Positions 52,201 to 59,219 of a stretch of DNA of 64,000 nt are shown here, piece after piece. Within the stretch, counting starts at the first letter, position 1. Each line of letters begins with the position of its first letter. Below the pieces are notes generated by a model that had not been told where the DNA came from, searched no databases, and saw only the letters and a list, made by a program, of their open reading frames with translations. The stretch is from Druceiella hillmani (lineage: Eukaryota > Arthropoda > Insecta > Lepidoptera > Hepialidae). The position numbers were made by a program, and so were the translations under genes. The stretch is taken from positions 4,115,501-4,179,500 of the forward strand of contig JAYKKI010000095.1 in assembly GCA_039881145.1 (NCBI GenBank), written 5' to 3'.

Positions 52201-52300
52201 GCAGAGCTGGAAGAAATCAATCTACAAGATCATCTCCAGGCTCGACGACCCCGTGCCCGAATATTTTAAGTCACCAAACTTCCTAGAACAACTTGAATAA
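14629..52300 (+). CDS. pros: Prospero homeodomain transcription factor, whole gene model (4 coding exons)
   Basis: The joined exons 14629-17350, 18443-18602, 51023-51167 and 52121-52300 give one open frame of 1,068 residues plus stop; the U12-spliced form would be 1,059. Prospero is a nuclear transcription factor that, in Drosophila, is partitioned into ganglion mother cells and switches neural progenitors from self-renewal to differentiation; vertebrate PROX1 is the orthologue. Seen here: the family N-terminus (MMSSEEE, then [17 protein letters not shown] at about residues 28-44), low-complexity Ala/Gln/His/Pro-rich central regions, two basic clusters and a complete C-terminal Homeo-Prospero domain at about 910-1068 ending [11 protein letters not shown]. 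All splice junctions are phase-consistent and use GT-AG, with an alternative AT-AC pair in intron 1. The protein is shorter than Drosophila Prospero (about 1,400 residues), mainly in the low-complexity parts. Identity is certain; exact isoforms and UTRs are inferred. Confidence 0.97.
17351..18442 (+). other. Inner U2-type intron of prospero (1,092 bases)
   Basis: The donor is CAAG|GTACTT and the acceptor is TCCAG at 18438-18442, preceded by the U12 branch motif rather than a long pyrimidine tract. This weak tract fits competition between two spliceosomes. U2 removal adds ATA TCC TTT TCA ATA CCT CAA GTG CAC, i.e. ISFSIPQVH, compared with the U12 form. The intron body is AT-rich and carries a degenerate tandem array. 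Confidence 0.9.
17515..18105 (+). repeat. Degenerate tandem array inside the prospero twintron, about 4 units of 140-160 bases
   Basis: A block of roughly CATTCCTTTCCG, then ACTCGTAATATCTTATTT and GGATTGTTTA recurs at about 17599, 17740, 17890 and 18050. Each is preceded by related CAAAATTAAAACAA and AATGAAAC segments. The second unit contains TTCCTTACAG (17741-17750), which resembles a U12 branch site or U2 acceptor. A chance open frame at 18005-18253 is not considered a gene. Confidence 0.75.
18443..18602 (+). CDS. pros: prospero coding exon 2 (homeodomain, first half)
   Basis: In the U2-spliced form the first two bases complete a Val codon with the last base of exon 1, then His-Ser-Ser-Thr-Leu-Thr-Pro follow. 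The exon encodes [18 protein letters not shown], then [12 protein letters not shown], and ends in the recognition-helix motif KWFSNF plus two bases of an Arg codon. That is the unmistakable atypical Prospero homeodomain, residues about 910-961. In the U12-spliced form the exon instead starts at 18448 (TCG, Ser). The donor at 18603 is GTAAGT, a strong U2 site. The exon ends in phase 2 and joins the C at 51023 to give CGC (Arg). Confidence 0.96.
19020..19520. promoter_or_regulatory. Candidate intronic regulatory island A
   Basis: A moderately GC-rich, non-repetitive stretch 400 bases into the intron, with CpG and complex sequence (for example CAGCCACGCGTGACAGCGAC near 19052, and GCGCGTTATCAAAGTCCCAC near 19501). 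Inferred from composition only. Confidence 0.3.
21041..21092. repeat. AT-rich palindrome
   Basis: TAGATATAGTATATA and its complement TATACTATATCTA face each other across a few TA steps, giving a perfect-looking short hairpin. Confidence 0.7.
21200..21440. repeat. Dispersed repeat fragment with GACAGATAAATAGACGG tail
   Basis: TTTCTGAGAAAAAGGGTTTT, then the GACAG...GGACAGATAACC tract and TTGGTTTTTTTT resemble the fragment at 41480-41590 (same strand) and 27525-27640 (opposite strand). Confidence 0.45.
21870..22160. promoter_or_regulatory. Candidate intronic regulatory island B
   Basis: GC-rich block in AT-rich intron, including GAGCCGAGCGGCGGGCGGA near 21896 and TTGCTAATTACCGGTCCGCC near 22020 with a TAATTA homeodomain core. 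No repeat copies elsewhere in the window. Confidence 0.35.
23150..23500. promoter_or_regulatory. Candidate intronic enhancer C with three TAATTA cores
   Basis: CTAATTAG at 23191, GTAATTAA at 23212 and CTAATTAT at about 23478 sit in a CpG-containing, non-repetitive block (GCACGGCCGCACAGTGGCGC at 23161). TAATTA is the core recognised by many Antp/paired-class homeodomains. Strong departure from neighbouring composition. Function is inferred. Confidence 0.4.
23930..24330. promoter_or_regulatory. Candidate intronic regulatory island D
   Basis: Strongly GC-rich parts (GGCGGGCGCCGCCCAAAGGG near 23956; CGCGCCCTCCGCGGCGATGA near 23998; GCGGCCCGTCGCGTGACGCC near 24091) in an otherwise AT-rich intron. 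Contains a short inverted motif GGCGGGCGCCGCC. No coding frame. Confidence 0.4.
24881..25120. mobile_element. Foldback MITE, copy 3
   Basis: Arms AAATGAAACTACGTAATGTA... and ...CACTTAGTTTCATTTAATTG, centre TCAGGTGGGCAATTAGCAAA then TGCCCACCTGAAG. The one-sided tail ATTTCTACAAAATTAACGCC is on the right, as in copy 1. Confidence 0.8.
25860..26350. promoter_or_regulatory. Candidate intronic regulatory island E
   Basis: CpG-containing, non-repetitive block (TAATGACGTGACGATGAATT near 25871 with a CRE-like TGACGTGA; GTCGTACGCGTACGGCGAGG near 26003; GGCGCGGCCCGTGTCACGTC near 26288). Open frames here lack family features. Confidence 0.35.
26950..27120 (+). repeat. LINE/SINE-type 3' repeat tail, + orientation
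   Basis: Sequence from CTGTCTGTTTGTATG through GGATGTGGATGAAATTTGAT to TTTCACGCGAGTGAAACCG and GGGGCACAAGTTA. The same consensus appears on the minus strand at 34905-35080. This pattern is very common at the ends of lepidopteran retroelement fragments. Confidence 0.6.
27520..27720 (-). repeat. Dispersed repeat fragment, minus orientation, with (TA)n
   Basis: AGGGTTCCATCCCCTAAAAA followed by TCGTCCATCCGTCCG and CTTTTTCTCAGA is the reverse of the fragments at 21200 and 41480. A TA microsatellite follows at about 27650-27668. Confidence 0.5.
28140..28640. promoter_or_regulatory. GC-rich island F (candidate enhancer or unannotated transcript start)
   Basis: One of the most GC- and CpG-rich parts of the intron, e.g. 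CGGTAGACGCCCACCGCCGC near 28221 and CGCGGCCAAAGGTCCCGCGG near 28410. Two overlapping basic open frames (28293-28580 and 28384-28572) have Arg/Lys/Pro-rich products without domains; I treat them as composition effects. A small promoter for a non-coding RNA is possible. Confidence 0.35.
28665..28935 (+). repeat. 102-base tandem repeat, 2.7 units
   Basis: GTATCGAATTAGTTGAGTGG (with variants) occurs at 28669, 28771 and 28873. Each is followed by a CATTCAAATAATTCGATTTT block. Exactly 102-base spacing twice indicates a recent array. Confidence 0.9.
30503..30594. repeat. Near-perfect hairpin, 38-base arms, 16-base loop
   Basis: Left arm 30503-30540 starts GGAATTGTAATAAACAATTT; right arm 30557-30594 is its complement with one mismatch (position 30569 region). 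It is AT-rich. A transcript would fold into a long duplex like an siRNA hairpin or small MITE; a classic pre-miRNA normally has more bulges. Confidence 0.75.
32038..32220. mobile_element. Foldback MITE, copy 4 (left arm internally deleted)
   Basis: Tail on the left (TTGGCCTTAATTTTGTAGAA), full right arm ending in CACGTAGTTTCATTTAA. The left arm jumps from CTACTTTCTTA directly to GCCCACCTGAAGATG, so about half of the palindrome is missing. Confidence 0.8.
32217..32262 (+). mobile_element. Truncated extra arm of the foldback MITE
   Basis: Immediately abutting copy 4, sharing TTTAAATGAAACTAC, then ATGTAGTATTATTTCTACTTT and AATAGCCC before unrelated sequence. Either a second nested insertion or a rearrangement product. 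Confidence 0.65.
32438..32656. mobile_element. Foldback MITE, copy 5 (best preserved palindrome)
   Basis: About 219 bases that read as one near-perfect inverted repeat, with arms of roughly 105 bases meeting at about 32545-32550 (GGTGATCTTTGC). It lacks the one-sided tail. The 69-residue minus-strand frame within it is an artefact of the palindrome. Confidence 0.85.
33263..33460 (+). repeat. 31-34-base tandem repeat, about 6 units
   Basis: Unit AAATTATGAATGTGGAATTA followed by GAAAAAATGTT, repeated with single-base differences and length variation in the A tract. Confidence 0.9.
34240..34680. promoter_or_regulatory. Candidate intronic regulatory island G
   Basis: CpG-containing block including CGAAGCGAACGGGGCGGCCT near 34290 and ATACGAACGCGTATCGGCTT near 34518 (with the palindrome ACGCGT). 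A 142-residue minus-strand frame covers it but shows no domain or sensible codon use, so I read this as non-coding. Confidence 0.3.
34905..35080 (-). repeat. LINE/SINE-type 3' repeat tail, minus orientation
   Basis: ACTAGCTGTGTCCCACGGTT and TTTTACTCGCGTGAAATTCC, then CCAAATTTCATCAAAATTTG and a CAGACAGACAAAC tract, complementary in order to the copy at 26950. Confidence 0.6.
35395..37275 (+). repeat. Satellite-like tandem array, about 10 degenerate units of 170-210 bases
   Basis: Landmarks TTCCACGAATACACGTATCG, AATGACACCGATAGAGG, AACATTAGCACTCTCCGAT and TTTCACGTAGTATAAAA recur in the same order. Units near 36190-36540 and 36540-36720 are the most alike. Not related by eye to the 7757-9470 array. 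Confidence 0.8.
37290..37865 (+). repeat. GC-richer segment with a 212-base-spaced direct duplication
   Basis: AAACCGTTTGATCGCTGCGA starts copies at 37462 and 37674; each runs about 190 bases through CACATGTGTGGGCGATAGGG and ATATAGGTCTAAGT, with few differences. A third partial start (AAACGTTTGATCGCTGCGATAC) lies at the junction near 37651. A 77-residue open frame at 37343-37576 spans the upstream unique part and copy 1; it has no recognised domain. Confidence 0.75.
38720..38800. repeat. Dispersed repeat fragment, GTACGGAACCCTCGG
   Basis: GTGTACGGAACCCTCGGAGT followed by GTTCTACTATTATCTGACGG resembles 27990-28045 (TGTACGGAATCTTG...GTTCTACTCATCAGG). Probably two copies of one lepidopteran-type repeat. 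Confidence 0.45.
40540..40740. promoter_or_regulatory. Candidate intronic regulatory island H
   Basis: Moderately GC-rich, non-repetitive block (ATCGCGGATTTGGAGTCGAG near 40579; GGGGATCCGGCGGAGGTAAG near 40632). No coding evidence. Confidence 0.25.
41094..41304 (+). repeat. (AT)n microsatellite flanked by a 55-base direct duplication
   Basis: AAAATGTTGCGAATTTCTCA... at 41095 and AAATGTCGCGAATTTCTCAA... at 41250 are about 90% alike over 55 bases and bracket the TA run at 41150-41227. Confidence 0.85.
41480..41600 (+). repeat. Dispersed repeat fragment with GGTTCCGTTTTTTTTC end
   Basis: TTTCTGAGAAAAACGATTCC, GAAGACAGACGGACAAG and AAAGGTTCCGTTTTTTTTCT: same order as at 21340-21430. Confidence 0.5.
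42100..42400 (+). repeat. Two partial copies of a retroelement tail
   Basis: GGTTGAGTAGACTAGTTGTGAAAG (42151) and AGTTGAGTAGACGAGGCGTGAAAG (42358) are clearly related. The first continues to CTCAATTCATATTTACAATACTAAG, a typical lepidopteran LINE/SINE tail. Confidence 0.6.
43000..43745 (-). pseudogene. Non-LTR retrotransposon reverse-transcriptase C-terminal fragment
   Basis: Read on the minus strand: [42 protein letters not shown] (43452-43660), then after a frameshift [35 protein letters not shown] and [11 protein letters not shown] (43156-43400), and a tail encoding WLDDIETDL with several disruptions. This order (thumb region, conserved TLIRP-like motif, RRLRW.GH, then GRP.RW.DD) is that of LINE polymerases of the RTE/CR1/Jockey type. 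The fragment lacks the catalytic YADD block, endonuclease and both ends, and is inactive. The same strand order supports one 5'-truncated insertion. Confidence 0.8.
44560..44830. promoter_or_regulatory. Candidate intronic regulatory island I
   Basis: CpG-containing, non-repetitive sequence (AAACGCGTAGCGCCTATGCA near 44602; CTCGACGCATGTAGGTTACT near 44756). A 60-residue frame here has no recognisable domain. Confidence 0.25.
46160..46260. repeat. Compound (TA)n microsatellite
   Basis: Two TA runs separated by ACACGTTTATG. Another run lies at 46489-46531. Confidence 0.9.
46489..46760. repeat. (AT)n followed by GA/CT-rich dispersed repeat
   Basis: After the AT run comes GAGAGGAAGAGAGAAAGAAA, then CTCTCTCTCTTTCTGTCTTC and a run ending AAGCGTGCGTAAAGAAG. 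The mirrored GA- and CT-tracts could pair. It looks like part of a repeat family; no second copy in this window. Confidence 0.5.
47230..47390 (+). repeat. About 22-base tandem repeat, 7-8 degenerate units
   Basis: Variants of TTGTTTGCCACGATGTC, e.g. TTTGTCTGCCACGATGTC, CTTGTTTGTCAAGATG and CTTGTTTGCCCCAATGTC, follow one another. Confidence 0.85.
47390..47700. promoter_or_regulatory. Candidate intronic enhancer J
   Basis: CpG-rich, non-repetitive block with TAATTA at 47486 and CAATTAGCG near 47516 (homeodomain cores), and GCCGCCACGAGTGCCAATTA near 47553. Stands out strongly from neighbouring AT-rich sequence. Its location 3.3 kb before exon 3 is compatible with an enhancer. Confidence 0.4.
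48100..48720. promoter_or_regulatory. Candidate intronic enhancer K
   Basis: A long GC-richer block (AGCGCGAACGGCGCGACGGG near 48253; CAAGCCCGGGAGACGAGAGG near 48364; GGAACGCGCGTCGCGAAGCA near 48494). It has TAATTA at 48355, CAATTAATC near 48400 and an E-box CACGTG at about 48217 and again near 48433. Non-repetitive. Confidence 0.4.
48970..50075 (+). repeat. Degenerate tandem array, about 7-8 units of 130-150 bases
   Basis: ACATACATACGTACATAGCC, CCTAGGACACTCTCTGGATC, TTGTTGAAATCACTT and GTTTAGTCTG...GGGAACAAACTAAC recur in order. The first and last units share CATAACCCTTC..CTA that internal units lack. A (TA)n run (49236-49285) interrupts one unit. Confidence 0.85.
50076..50950. other. Intron 2 end, unclassified
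   Basis: AT-rich sequence with several chance frames (50208, 50330, 50593). No family recognised. Confidence 0.45.
51023..51167 (+). CDS. pros: prospero coding exon 3 (homeodomain end and start of Prospero domain)
   Basis: The first base completes Arg961; 48 codons follow. The peptide begins [18 protein letters not shown] and ends HYNRNNHIE, joining the homeodomain to the Prospero domain as in Drosophila and PROX1. The acceptor is TTTTTTGTCCACAG-like (AG at 51021-51022) with a good pyrimidine tract. The donor is GAG|GTACGG at 51168. A second in-frame donor, CAG|GTGCGA, lies 15 bases on at 51183. The residues MKNAEELHV at about 981-989 are the most divergent part of the domain. The exon is separated from exon 2 by 32.4 kb. 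Confidence 0.96.
51168..52120 (+). other. Prospero intron 3 (953 bases)
   Basis: Bounded by GTACGG and TTGTCATCAG. The motif ATTTTACTAATAC (about 52089-52100) fits a branch site (CTAAT). Around 51590-51730 there is an ACGTTA/TAACGT-rich stretch (for example TTAACGTATACGTTAACTAA) of no known role. Confidence 0.85.
51183..51188 (+). other. Possible alternative donor of exon 3
   Basis: CAG|GTGCGA lies 15 bases past the main GAG|GTACGG. Use of it would insert VRNLQ in frame between HIE and VPSNF in the Prospero domain. Neither donor is clearly stronger by eye. Confidence 0.3.
52121..52300 (+). CDS. pros: prospero coding exon 4 (Prospero domain C-terminus and stop)
   Basis: Fifty-nine codons plus TAA at 52298-52300. 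The exon opens [20 protein letters not shown] after a CATCAG acceptor, continues [19 protein letters not shown] and ends [18 protein letters not shown]. In the family this Prospero segment packs against the homeodomain, forming one structural unit that masks a nuclear export signal and contributes to DNA binding. All blocks I expect are present and none is broken. An unrelated overlapping frame running through 51856-52200 is only a shadow of this exon and the preceding intron. Confidence 0.96.
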   Translation, partial: VPSNFRYVVEQTLREFFRAIQGGKDSEQSWKKSIYKIISRLDDPVPEYFKSPNFLEQLE

Positions 52301-52325
52301 ACTCTGAAACGATACGACGAAGAGA

Positions 52326-52335
52326 AATAAATAAA
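52326..52335 (+). terminator. Overlapping polyadenylation signals AATAAATAAA
   Basis: Two overlapping AATAAA hexamers directly after the stop codon. A short 3' UTR form would end near 52350. Confidence 0.35.
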
Positions 52336-52599
52336 ATGCAATGGAAACAAGTTTACTACTAAAGATAATGGTTATAATAAAAAATTTAAATTATGTTAAA
52401 TAAATATTTCGGCAAATTTTTGGAGAATTTTGCACACCAAAATTATACGACACTCGCATTTAGGCCTTCAGATTCAAAATTATTAAAAAAAATTATTAAA
52501 GAAAAAAATATTTCAACGTTTCGAATAGGAAAATAAGATAAGAAAATTTAAATAAAAATATTATAATGATAATAAAATAATAAATGTTATGTGTGTGTG

Positions 52600-52710
52600 G
52601 AGATGGCGGGTTGCGAAGTTGATTCGGGAGATGAAGACCATCTCGACCTAAGATTGTGGCCGTCCGGTCGTCGGCGGAAGCGGCCGCAAAGATTTGTAAT
52701 AAATGAAACT
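52600..52710. other. GC-rich block in the presumed 3' UTR
   Basis: GTGTGTGTGGAGATGGCGGG followed by GTGGCCGTCCGGTCGTCGGC. Composition resembles transcribed sequence rather than the AT-rich surroundings. Confidence 0.35.
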
Positions 52711-54389
52711 AAATATGTTTATAAAATTAGTGAAAAGAAGTATGTATGTTAATGTATGTATTGATTTAGGACGCGTGCCCTTGGTTGCCCCTTAGTATGG
52801 TAAGATTGTTCAATGAACCAAAGGTATTTAATGTGTCCCTAGTCAGCCCAGACCTGTATTTTATTCCTAATCGAACATTACGTTCCCCTCTATGAGGATG
52901 TGGTTCATTTGCATTAAGTTATATTTTTATTTAAATTATACTAGTAAATTATAATATAATTTAATTGTTCCCAGAGAATATTGTAAGACACTGAGATTTT
53001 TATTTGTGCACATTATATTGCTTTATATATACGTATACATACATATATTTTTATTATCTTTAAATATCCCTTAGCTGCTAATTATTGAATATACATTATA
53101 ATAATATTCATTGAAAATATGTTAAGGAAAATGTATATCTGAATGAGCAACAGATGACACGAGAAGATTAATTAATATATATTATTTTCTTAAGTTTATT
53201 CTGTTTTGTTATTGTTTCATTTTTTATTTATTTTGTCGCTTCCCATCCACACCGATTTCCATTGTTTCCTATATGTACCTACGTATACGTTAATTGTTGT
53301 TATGTTAACTCGCCGACACAGATCAAGACATAATAGGAAACGTGCAAGATAACATTTGCGCCATCTGATGTTAAATTAATAATTTTCAAGTTACTCTACT
53401 GTCACTTGTTACCATACAAAGTTTGAGTATGATATACTATATAATATTCAATTAAATAAAGGAAAAAAGTGAACGATTCACTTCACTATCTGGTTCCTTT
53501 GCTTATTACAATTATTTAATGTATAATCACATAATAATTAACTATTGCTGAATATTACTTACGAAGAAATTTATATCGTATTTGTAAACGTACGATTCTT
53601 TTTTACAACAATTTCGCAACGATAATTTTATTCTAGATTTCGTCGATGAACGTCAGTCGTACTTTTTGTATTTCACCAATATTTATTGGCTTGGAGTCGC
53701 GTTTTATAATTATGTCAATGTATGAACATTTTTAGCGACCTCTGTGTTTCTTGCACTTTCCTATTAGTACAATAAATAACTTATAACCATTATTAGCTAA
53801 CATATGATGTAACATAAGAAAAACCGAGAATTTGCTATATATTTTAAACTAAAATTCAAATACAAATGTGAATGATAATGAATTACTTATTCATTTACAA
53901 TATACGAGCATGCCATAGGTTAACTTTGAGACAAATCATATAAAAATAATTGAAACTACAGGGAAACACCGGTTTATTTTATCTGCTCTATATAAATTGG
54001 TACTGAAATCTCCATACTTATAATTAACTTCTGAATATATGGCATTGTAAATTGGTTTAGATTTCTGTGTTCTTGAATTTAATTAAACCATATATAGATA
54101 CATTGGAAAACTCACCACAGCAGGATATAAACAATTTTCCATAATCTGGAATTAATATTACTTTAACATCAGCGTTTGACACAAAATAACCGTCCTTGAA
54201 GTCGTTGGCTTATAGCGGATTGTCTAATTCATCAACTCGCCAAAGAAATTATTCGAATCAGTAGTTTTGCATTTACTGTCAATTCAGCTAATTTATGTAC
54301 GGTGACCATAAATTAATTAGCGATAATGTGTGAACGAGAAAGGAAATAAATACGTACTGAACCAGAAAATTCTCTCGGTTGATAAAAAT

Positions 54390-55070
54390 TAGATAATCCT
54401 ACATGGGCTTAGCGGCCAGAGGCGCAATAGTGGGTATGGAGGTCCGCGTCCCACGACTAGTCTAATAACGTAGCCGTAAGTCGTAGTACGTAGTGAACTA
54501 AATTCTCTCTCTGATCGATGTAGAATATGTAAAGATGTCAGTATTTTATCCATTATATATCTTTAAACATTATAACGATAGTGAGTAATTTTAAGGTAAA
54601 TGTATGGGGTACACCGCGGCGGGGGGCGGGCCGGGCACGGAGCCCGCGCGGGCACCTCGCGCGTCGCTCTCAACTCTGAAATAGCCACTCGACACCGACC
54701 ACATCCATACCGTACTCAATAGCATGAAGGCAGCCGAATAAAATAAACCATTTATAAACCGCAGGCAGATATATCTAAATATCGTATACTCATATTTTGG
54801 CAATCTAGAAAATGTATTTATTATATGTATCTATCAATCTATGTATAATTATTAAAGTTATATCGAAAATAAATTCACTCACTCAAAAACACACTGGGCC
54901 ACCTCGTCCGATCAAAAGTGCCTTCAAAAATATTGATTTTTTACGAAAATAAGAAAAAAAAATTAATTCAAAAAGGGCCCTTAATAGAACTTAACGCCCA
55001 ACCAAAGCCCGTCGCGACTTGCCCGCGTTGCCCGCCCCCCCGCAAGCCGCCCTAGCGTAGCCACTTAGAT
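54390..55070. promoter_or_regulatory. GC-rich blocks downstream of prospero
   Basis: Three dense patches: about 54410-54500, 54600-54680 (CGCGGCGGGGGGCGGGCCGG) and 54990-55060 (GCCCGCGTTGCCCGCCCCCC). They are separated by AT-rich sequence. No credible frame; could be conserved 3' UTR elements, an enhancer or a separate promoter. Confidence 0.3.
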
Positions 55071-55289
55071 ATACAACAGTGCTATATTTATACATTATTA
55101 CATAATTACTATCATTTCCGAACAATTGTTTATTTACTGTCATAATTTATAGATATGTAATTATTTCAAATATATATGCAATATGTTACATTTATATATA
55201 ACTATTATTATGATATATTATGTACTTACTTATATGTCTATGATTTACTGTGTGGAATTTTATAATTAACATTAAAAAACAATTAAAAT

Positions 55290-55450
55290 GATCACTGTAA
55301 TTACCGGTGGACGGTAAAGACCGATCAGTTTAAAGGCTAGCTTAAGACGCAGAGTCGCTGGTGTGCGCCACATTCGGCAGCCGGGTAGTGCAATAGACGC
55401 AACCTTCGACTCTCCTGTTGGGCATGTGGAGGCACTATGAACACAACCAA
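55290..55450. other. Unique GC-richer block downstream of prospero
   Basis: Contains GACGCAGAGTCGCTGGTGTG and CATTCGGCAGCCGGGTAGTG. No repeat partner and no frame; possible conserved 3' UTR segment. Confidence 0.3.
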
Positions 55451-56189
55451 CGAATGAATCTTTCAGAAGATAGATTAATTGTGTACGATGATAAATAACT
55501 TGGAATAACTACTCATTCGGTCTTTAAACAAGACCATACGTTAACAGAAAAACGAATTTCCTAAATCGAGATTGAGGAATAAAAGCTTTTGAGTAAATTC
55601 TCCGAATTATGTATTATGACAAGTATTTGAACAAAAATATACCTCCACGGTAGCGTTATCAATCAGCATGGGCGTCACAATATATAATATTTCTCATATA
55701 CTTATAAGAATATATATAATATTACACTAAATGCGGTCATCCCGGTATCTCGGAAGTGTACAAAATATAATTTACATAAACCATCTTTATTTGACAGGAA
55801 AAACTGAATATATATTTAATTTGGCTTCGTACTTAACTGTAAAGCAATAAGATAGGTGTAAAAAGTACATTTACGTGCACATATTGTACATAAATTATAT
55901 TATTGACAGATGGAATACTTATTATGACTTATCTTAGAGCTTACACAAATTTGCAATAAGTAAACGCAATAAGACAAATAATTAATGGATAATTTGCTCG
56001 TTTAAAAGTAAAGTGTAAAATATTATGCCATCTTGCGTTGATATTGTAAAAATGTTAATGAAGATTCGGGGATGATCGCAGATTATAATAATTAAGCAGT
56101 TGTAAGAGATTAATAACTTCCTTCGTACTACATTTGTTATCGTTTACTTTGTATCGATTAAACTATTTATACGATGAATACGAGTACCT

Positions 56190-56570
56190 CAGTATAGGAC
56201 GGACCAGGCGCCGGCTGGTATTTGTAGAGATTTAGATCTTAAGATTACAGAATATTATGTAAGAGAGAGATTTACAAAGACATGTTCTTAGTTACGAGTG
56301 TACACATCGACAAAAGAGATAAATTAGTAGCGAAGTAGTCAGCCTCCCCCTCCGAGTTCGGCATTTAATGGTTTTACGTTTCAAAATTATTCCCATCGTT
56401 CGGGTCCTCGCCCGAGTCCATCCACAGTCAAGTCGAAGTTCTCGTTTCGGTTCGCAGGTTCACAAACAGGTTTAAGTTTCTGATCACAGTAAGCATGAGC
56501 AAACGTCGTTCGATCTCGCCGCCGCCGTTCGTTCCCCATTATGCCCCATCACATGTACGATTAGATTAAT
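56190..56570. other. GC-richer block downstream of prospero
   Basis: GACGGACCAGGCGCCGGCTG near 56199 and CGTTCGATCTCGCCGCCGCC near 56507; non-repetitive. Role unknown. Confidence 0.3.
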
Positions 56571-57299
56571 AATATGTACTTTTACATCATAGTCGTTCAA
56601 TGTTATATTTAATCGATTAGTTGTATTTCTGTTGATCATTTGTTAATTTCGTAACCTTATTGCGTCGTGGTGTTTTGTTTATAATTTATATGAGGTTTTC
56701 GATACCACTGTCTAATATCTGTCTAACTTTTTGATAACCCATTCAGCGCTTGATGTAGCTTTTATTTTATTAACTAATCAATAAGCAATCTTTGTAACTA
56801 CAGGAAAAAAATAGAAAAAGGAAAGTTAGCTTGCACAGAAAAAAAACTCTCGTATTTATGAGGTTGCTCAAAAAAACAAAAGAAAGTTTTTTGACTGAGA
56901 AAATTCAGATTAACTTTTCTAAAAAAAAAAAAAAATTATTCCGAATTATAAGCGTCGTTATGTGGTAACACAAATTTCATTAAAATTCTGAACAAAACAC
57001 ATTAAATGACATGTTAATAATTCTGTTAACCCATTCTACGAATGATGTACCAACACGTAATCTATAGAGACGCAGGCTACTCACCTAATACAAATTACAA
57101 TAGAAATAATTTTAAAAAAAGCAAATCAAACGAAGATGTTTTAAATATTGTATTTGTTTTGACAAATAAATACAGAAAAGAAGTTACCTTAGCTGAAATA
57201 TTTATACGAACTCAACTCAGTAAAGTAATGAAACTGGCAATACTCACTCCGTTTAATTAATAATAACATTTGTTTAGACACTTTGAACATTATACATTT

Positions 57300-59200
57300 A
57301 TTTTTAAATAAAAAGACGAGCATAATTTAAAGACCACAATGGATAGGCATGTAATTAGTGGTGTGATAACTTCACTGTTTAATTAGAAAAAGTATATGAT
57401 GCACACATCGAAATTGTCGTCCACAAAACAATTTATATGAGAGTGGATAAATTGACTCCTTGAAAAGTACAAATATCTGTCTTATACGGTTTAGTGATGT
57501 TAAGACAACCAATCTTATCGATGTGTCGATTTTTAGAGGAAAAATTATCCATATATTTTGTTTCGGTGGTAATAAATTGATATCTCCTGTTGTTTGTGTT
57601 ATATTTTATGTCTGACTTGAATTTTGTTAAAAAATGTTCCAATTGTATTGAAATTATCCATTGTAATTGGCACATCTTTCTTTTCTGTGTTTCGAAATTA
57701 GTTTTTTGCAAGGTAAGTTTTAAGAACTGAGCAAGCACATTCTTAAGTAATTGGTTTTCCCATAAGCACATGGAAGTAGAGATAGCAAAAGTTATTCTTG
57801 TCTAGTAAAAGTTGACGTTCAGAGTCATATGAACATCAATTACCTAATCCGAACAGAAATTACCTAATGACGATATCATTTATTTAACTATACCAAACAT
57901 ACGTACTATAAACTAATAAAGCACAAATCTCAGAGCATTGATGTTAGCAGTTTAATTGTTAATGTCGTAAATATTTTTTGGTGACTTTTACGTAACGAAA
58001 GGATAACTTTAGCTAGGGCTACTAATGTTTTAAGACTACCATCGAAGTGATACTGTTGTATATTTTCAGTTTTAATTCATTTCCATACAATAAAATACAT
58101 TTTAAATTTTATTATTAATTTTCAATTAACGTACATCTATATGTAAGATATCCATGTGGTCTTAATAAATTGTTAATAATTTCTAAGCGAACATCACTTT
58201 GATTATTTATTACTTTGAATTACGTTAAAATATTATGTTATTTTGAAACGGTTACCTTACAGTGTTGCCGTAAATATGTATTCGTAAAATGTAAAACAGC
58301 GGTCTTTGTTGTTGAGATGTTCCAGCGATACAACGTTCGACATGTAACTTTATATATAAATATTTATAAATATATTTCGAGAAGTGTATAAAAATTGTTT
58401 AAAATTTTTACGAAAGCACCGGAAACGTACTTTGTTTATCGGCGTAAATTTACGTATGACAATATTATTTGGAAAATTAACTTGTAAATTGGTGATAGTG
58501 TTTTCAGTCGTCGAGCTAAGTGCAACCGAAAAAAAAACGAAATAGGTTTCCGTGTGGTTTTGCTGTTGTTTATTTTGGCAAAGTCTTACTGAACTTTGGA
58601 AATTTCCTCGCATTTGGAATTAAGTATTTTGGCTGGAAAAATTTGATCGTTGTATCGAGGAATCAGACTGCGCCCTGAGAGACGGGCTCGTTTAGTACAA
58701 ATTTCATGTCGTATAAGATTTTACATGGCTCAAAGCGTTTTCTTTTGAACCGCGTGGGGTCACATTCACAGTCGCTTCTCAAAAATATATAAAAAAAATG
58801 ACATGTATAAAAAAAATTATTCCAAAAAGTATTTTTGTATTGAATATTTCTAAAGTTGGTGTAAAGATCAAAATTTCATAAATTATTATTATAGTGATGA
58901 GAAAAATCTTGACCTAGATAAATTTAGAACGTCATGTGTTTTTTGTATTTAATTTTAAGAATAGTATCGGATATAAAAAAAATTAGGATCATTAACCATT
59001 TGTAAATAAAAGGTTTTTTAAATAGCAACGGGGATGTGTGACGCCACGCGGATATTATTTTATTAAATCATAGATAAAAAATATATTATTAATTATAACA
59101 ATAATATTAAAAAAAAGATGTTTATATGGTTCTGGGTGTATAAAAGATAACTTTAAAATTAAAATTATTATTAAATTTTGAGATGAGAAAAATAACGAAT
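57300..59200. other. AT-rich non-coding sequence
   Basis: No gene recognised. A 112-residue minus-strand frame (57433-57771) is Lys/Gln/Thr/Asn-rich with no motif and lies in AT-rich DNA. Confidence 0.45.
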
Positions 59201-59219
59201 TTTCGGTTAAATTAATTAT

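Noticed and set aside
54600..54722. Small + strand frame of about 40 codons in a GC-rich patch
   Set aside because: Composition-driven Gly/Arg/Ala product; no support.
57433..57771. 112-residue minus-strand frame
   Set aside because: Polar low-complexity product without motif; plausible by chance in this length of DNA.
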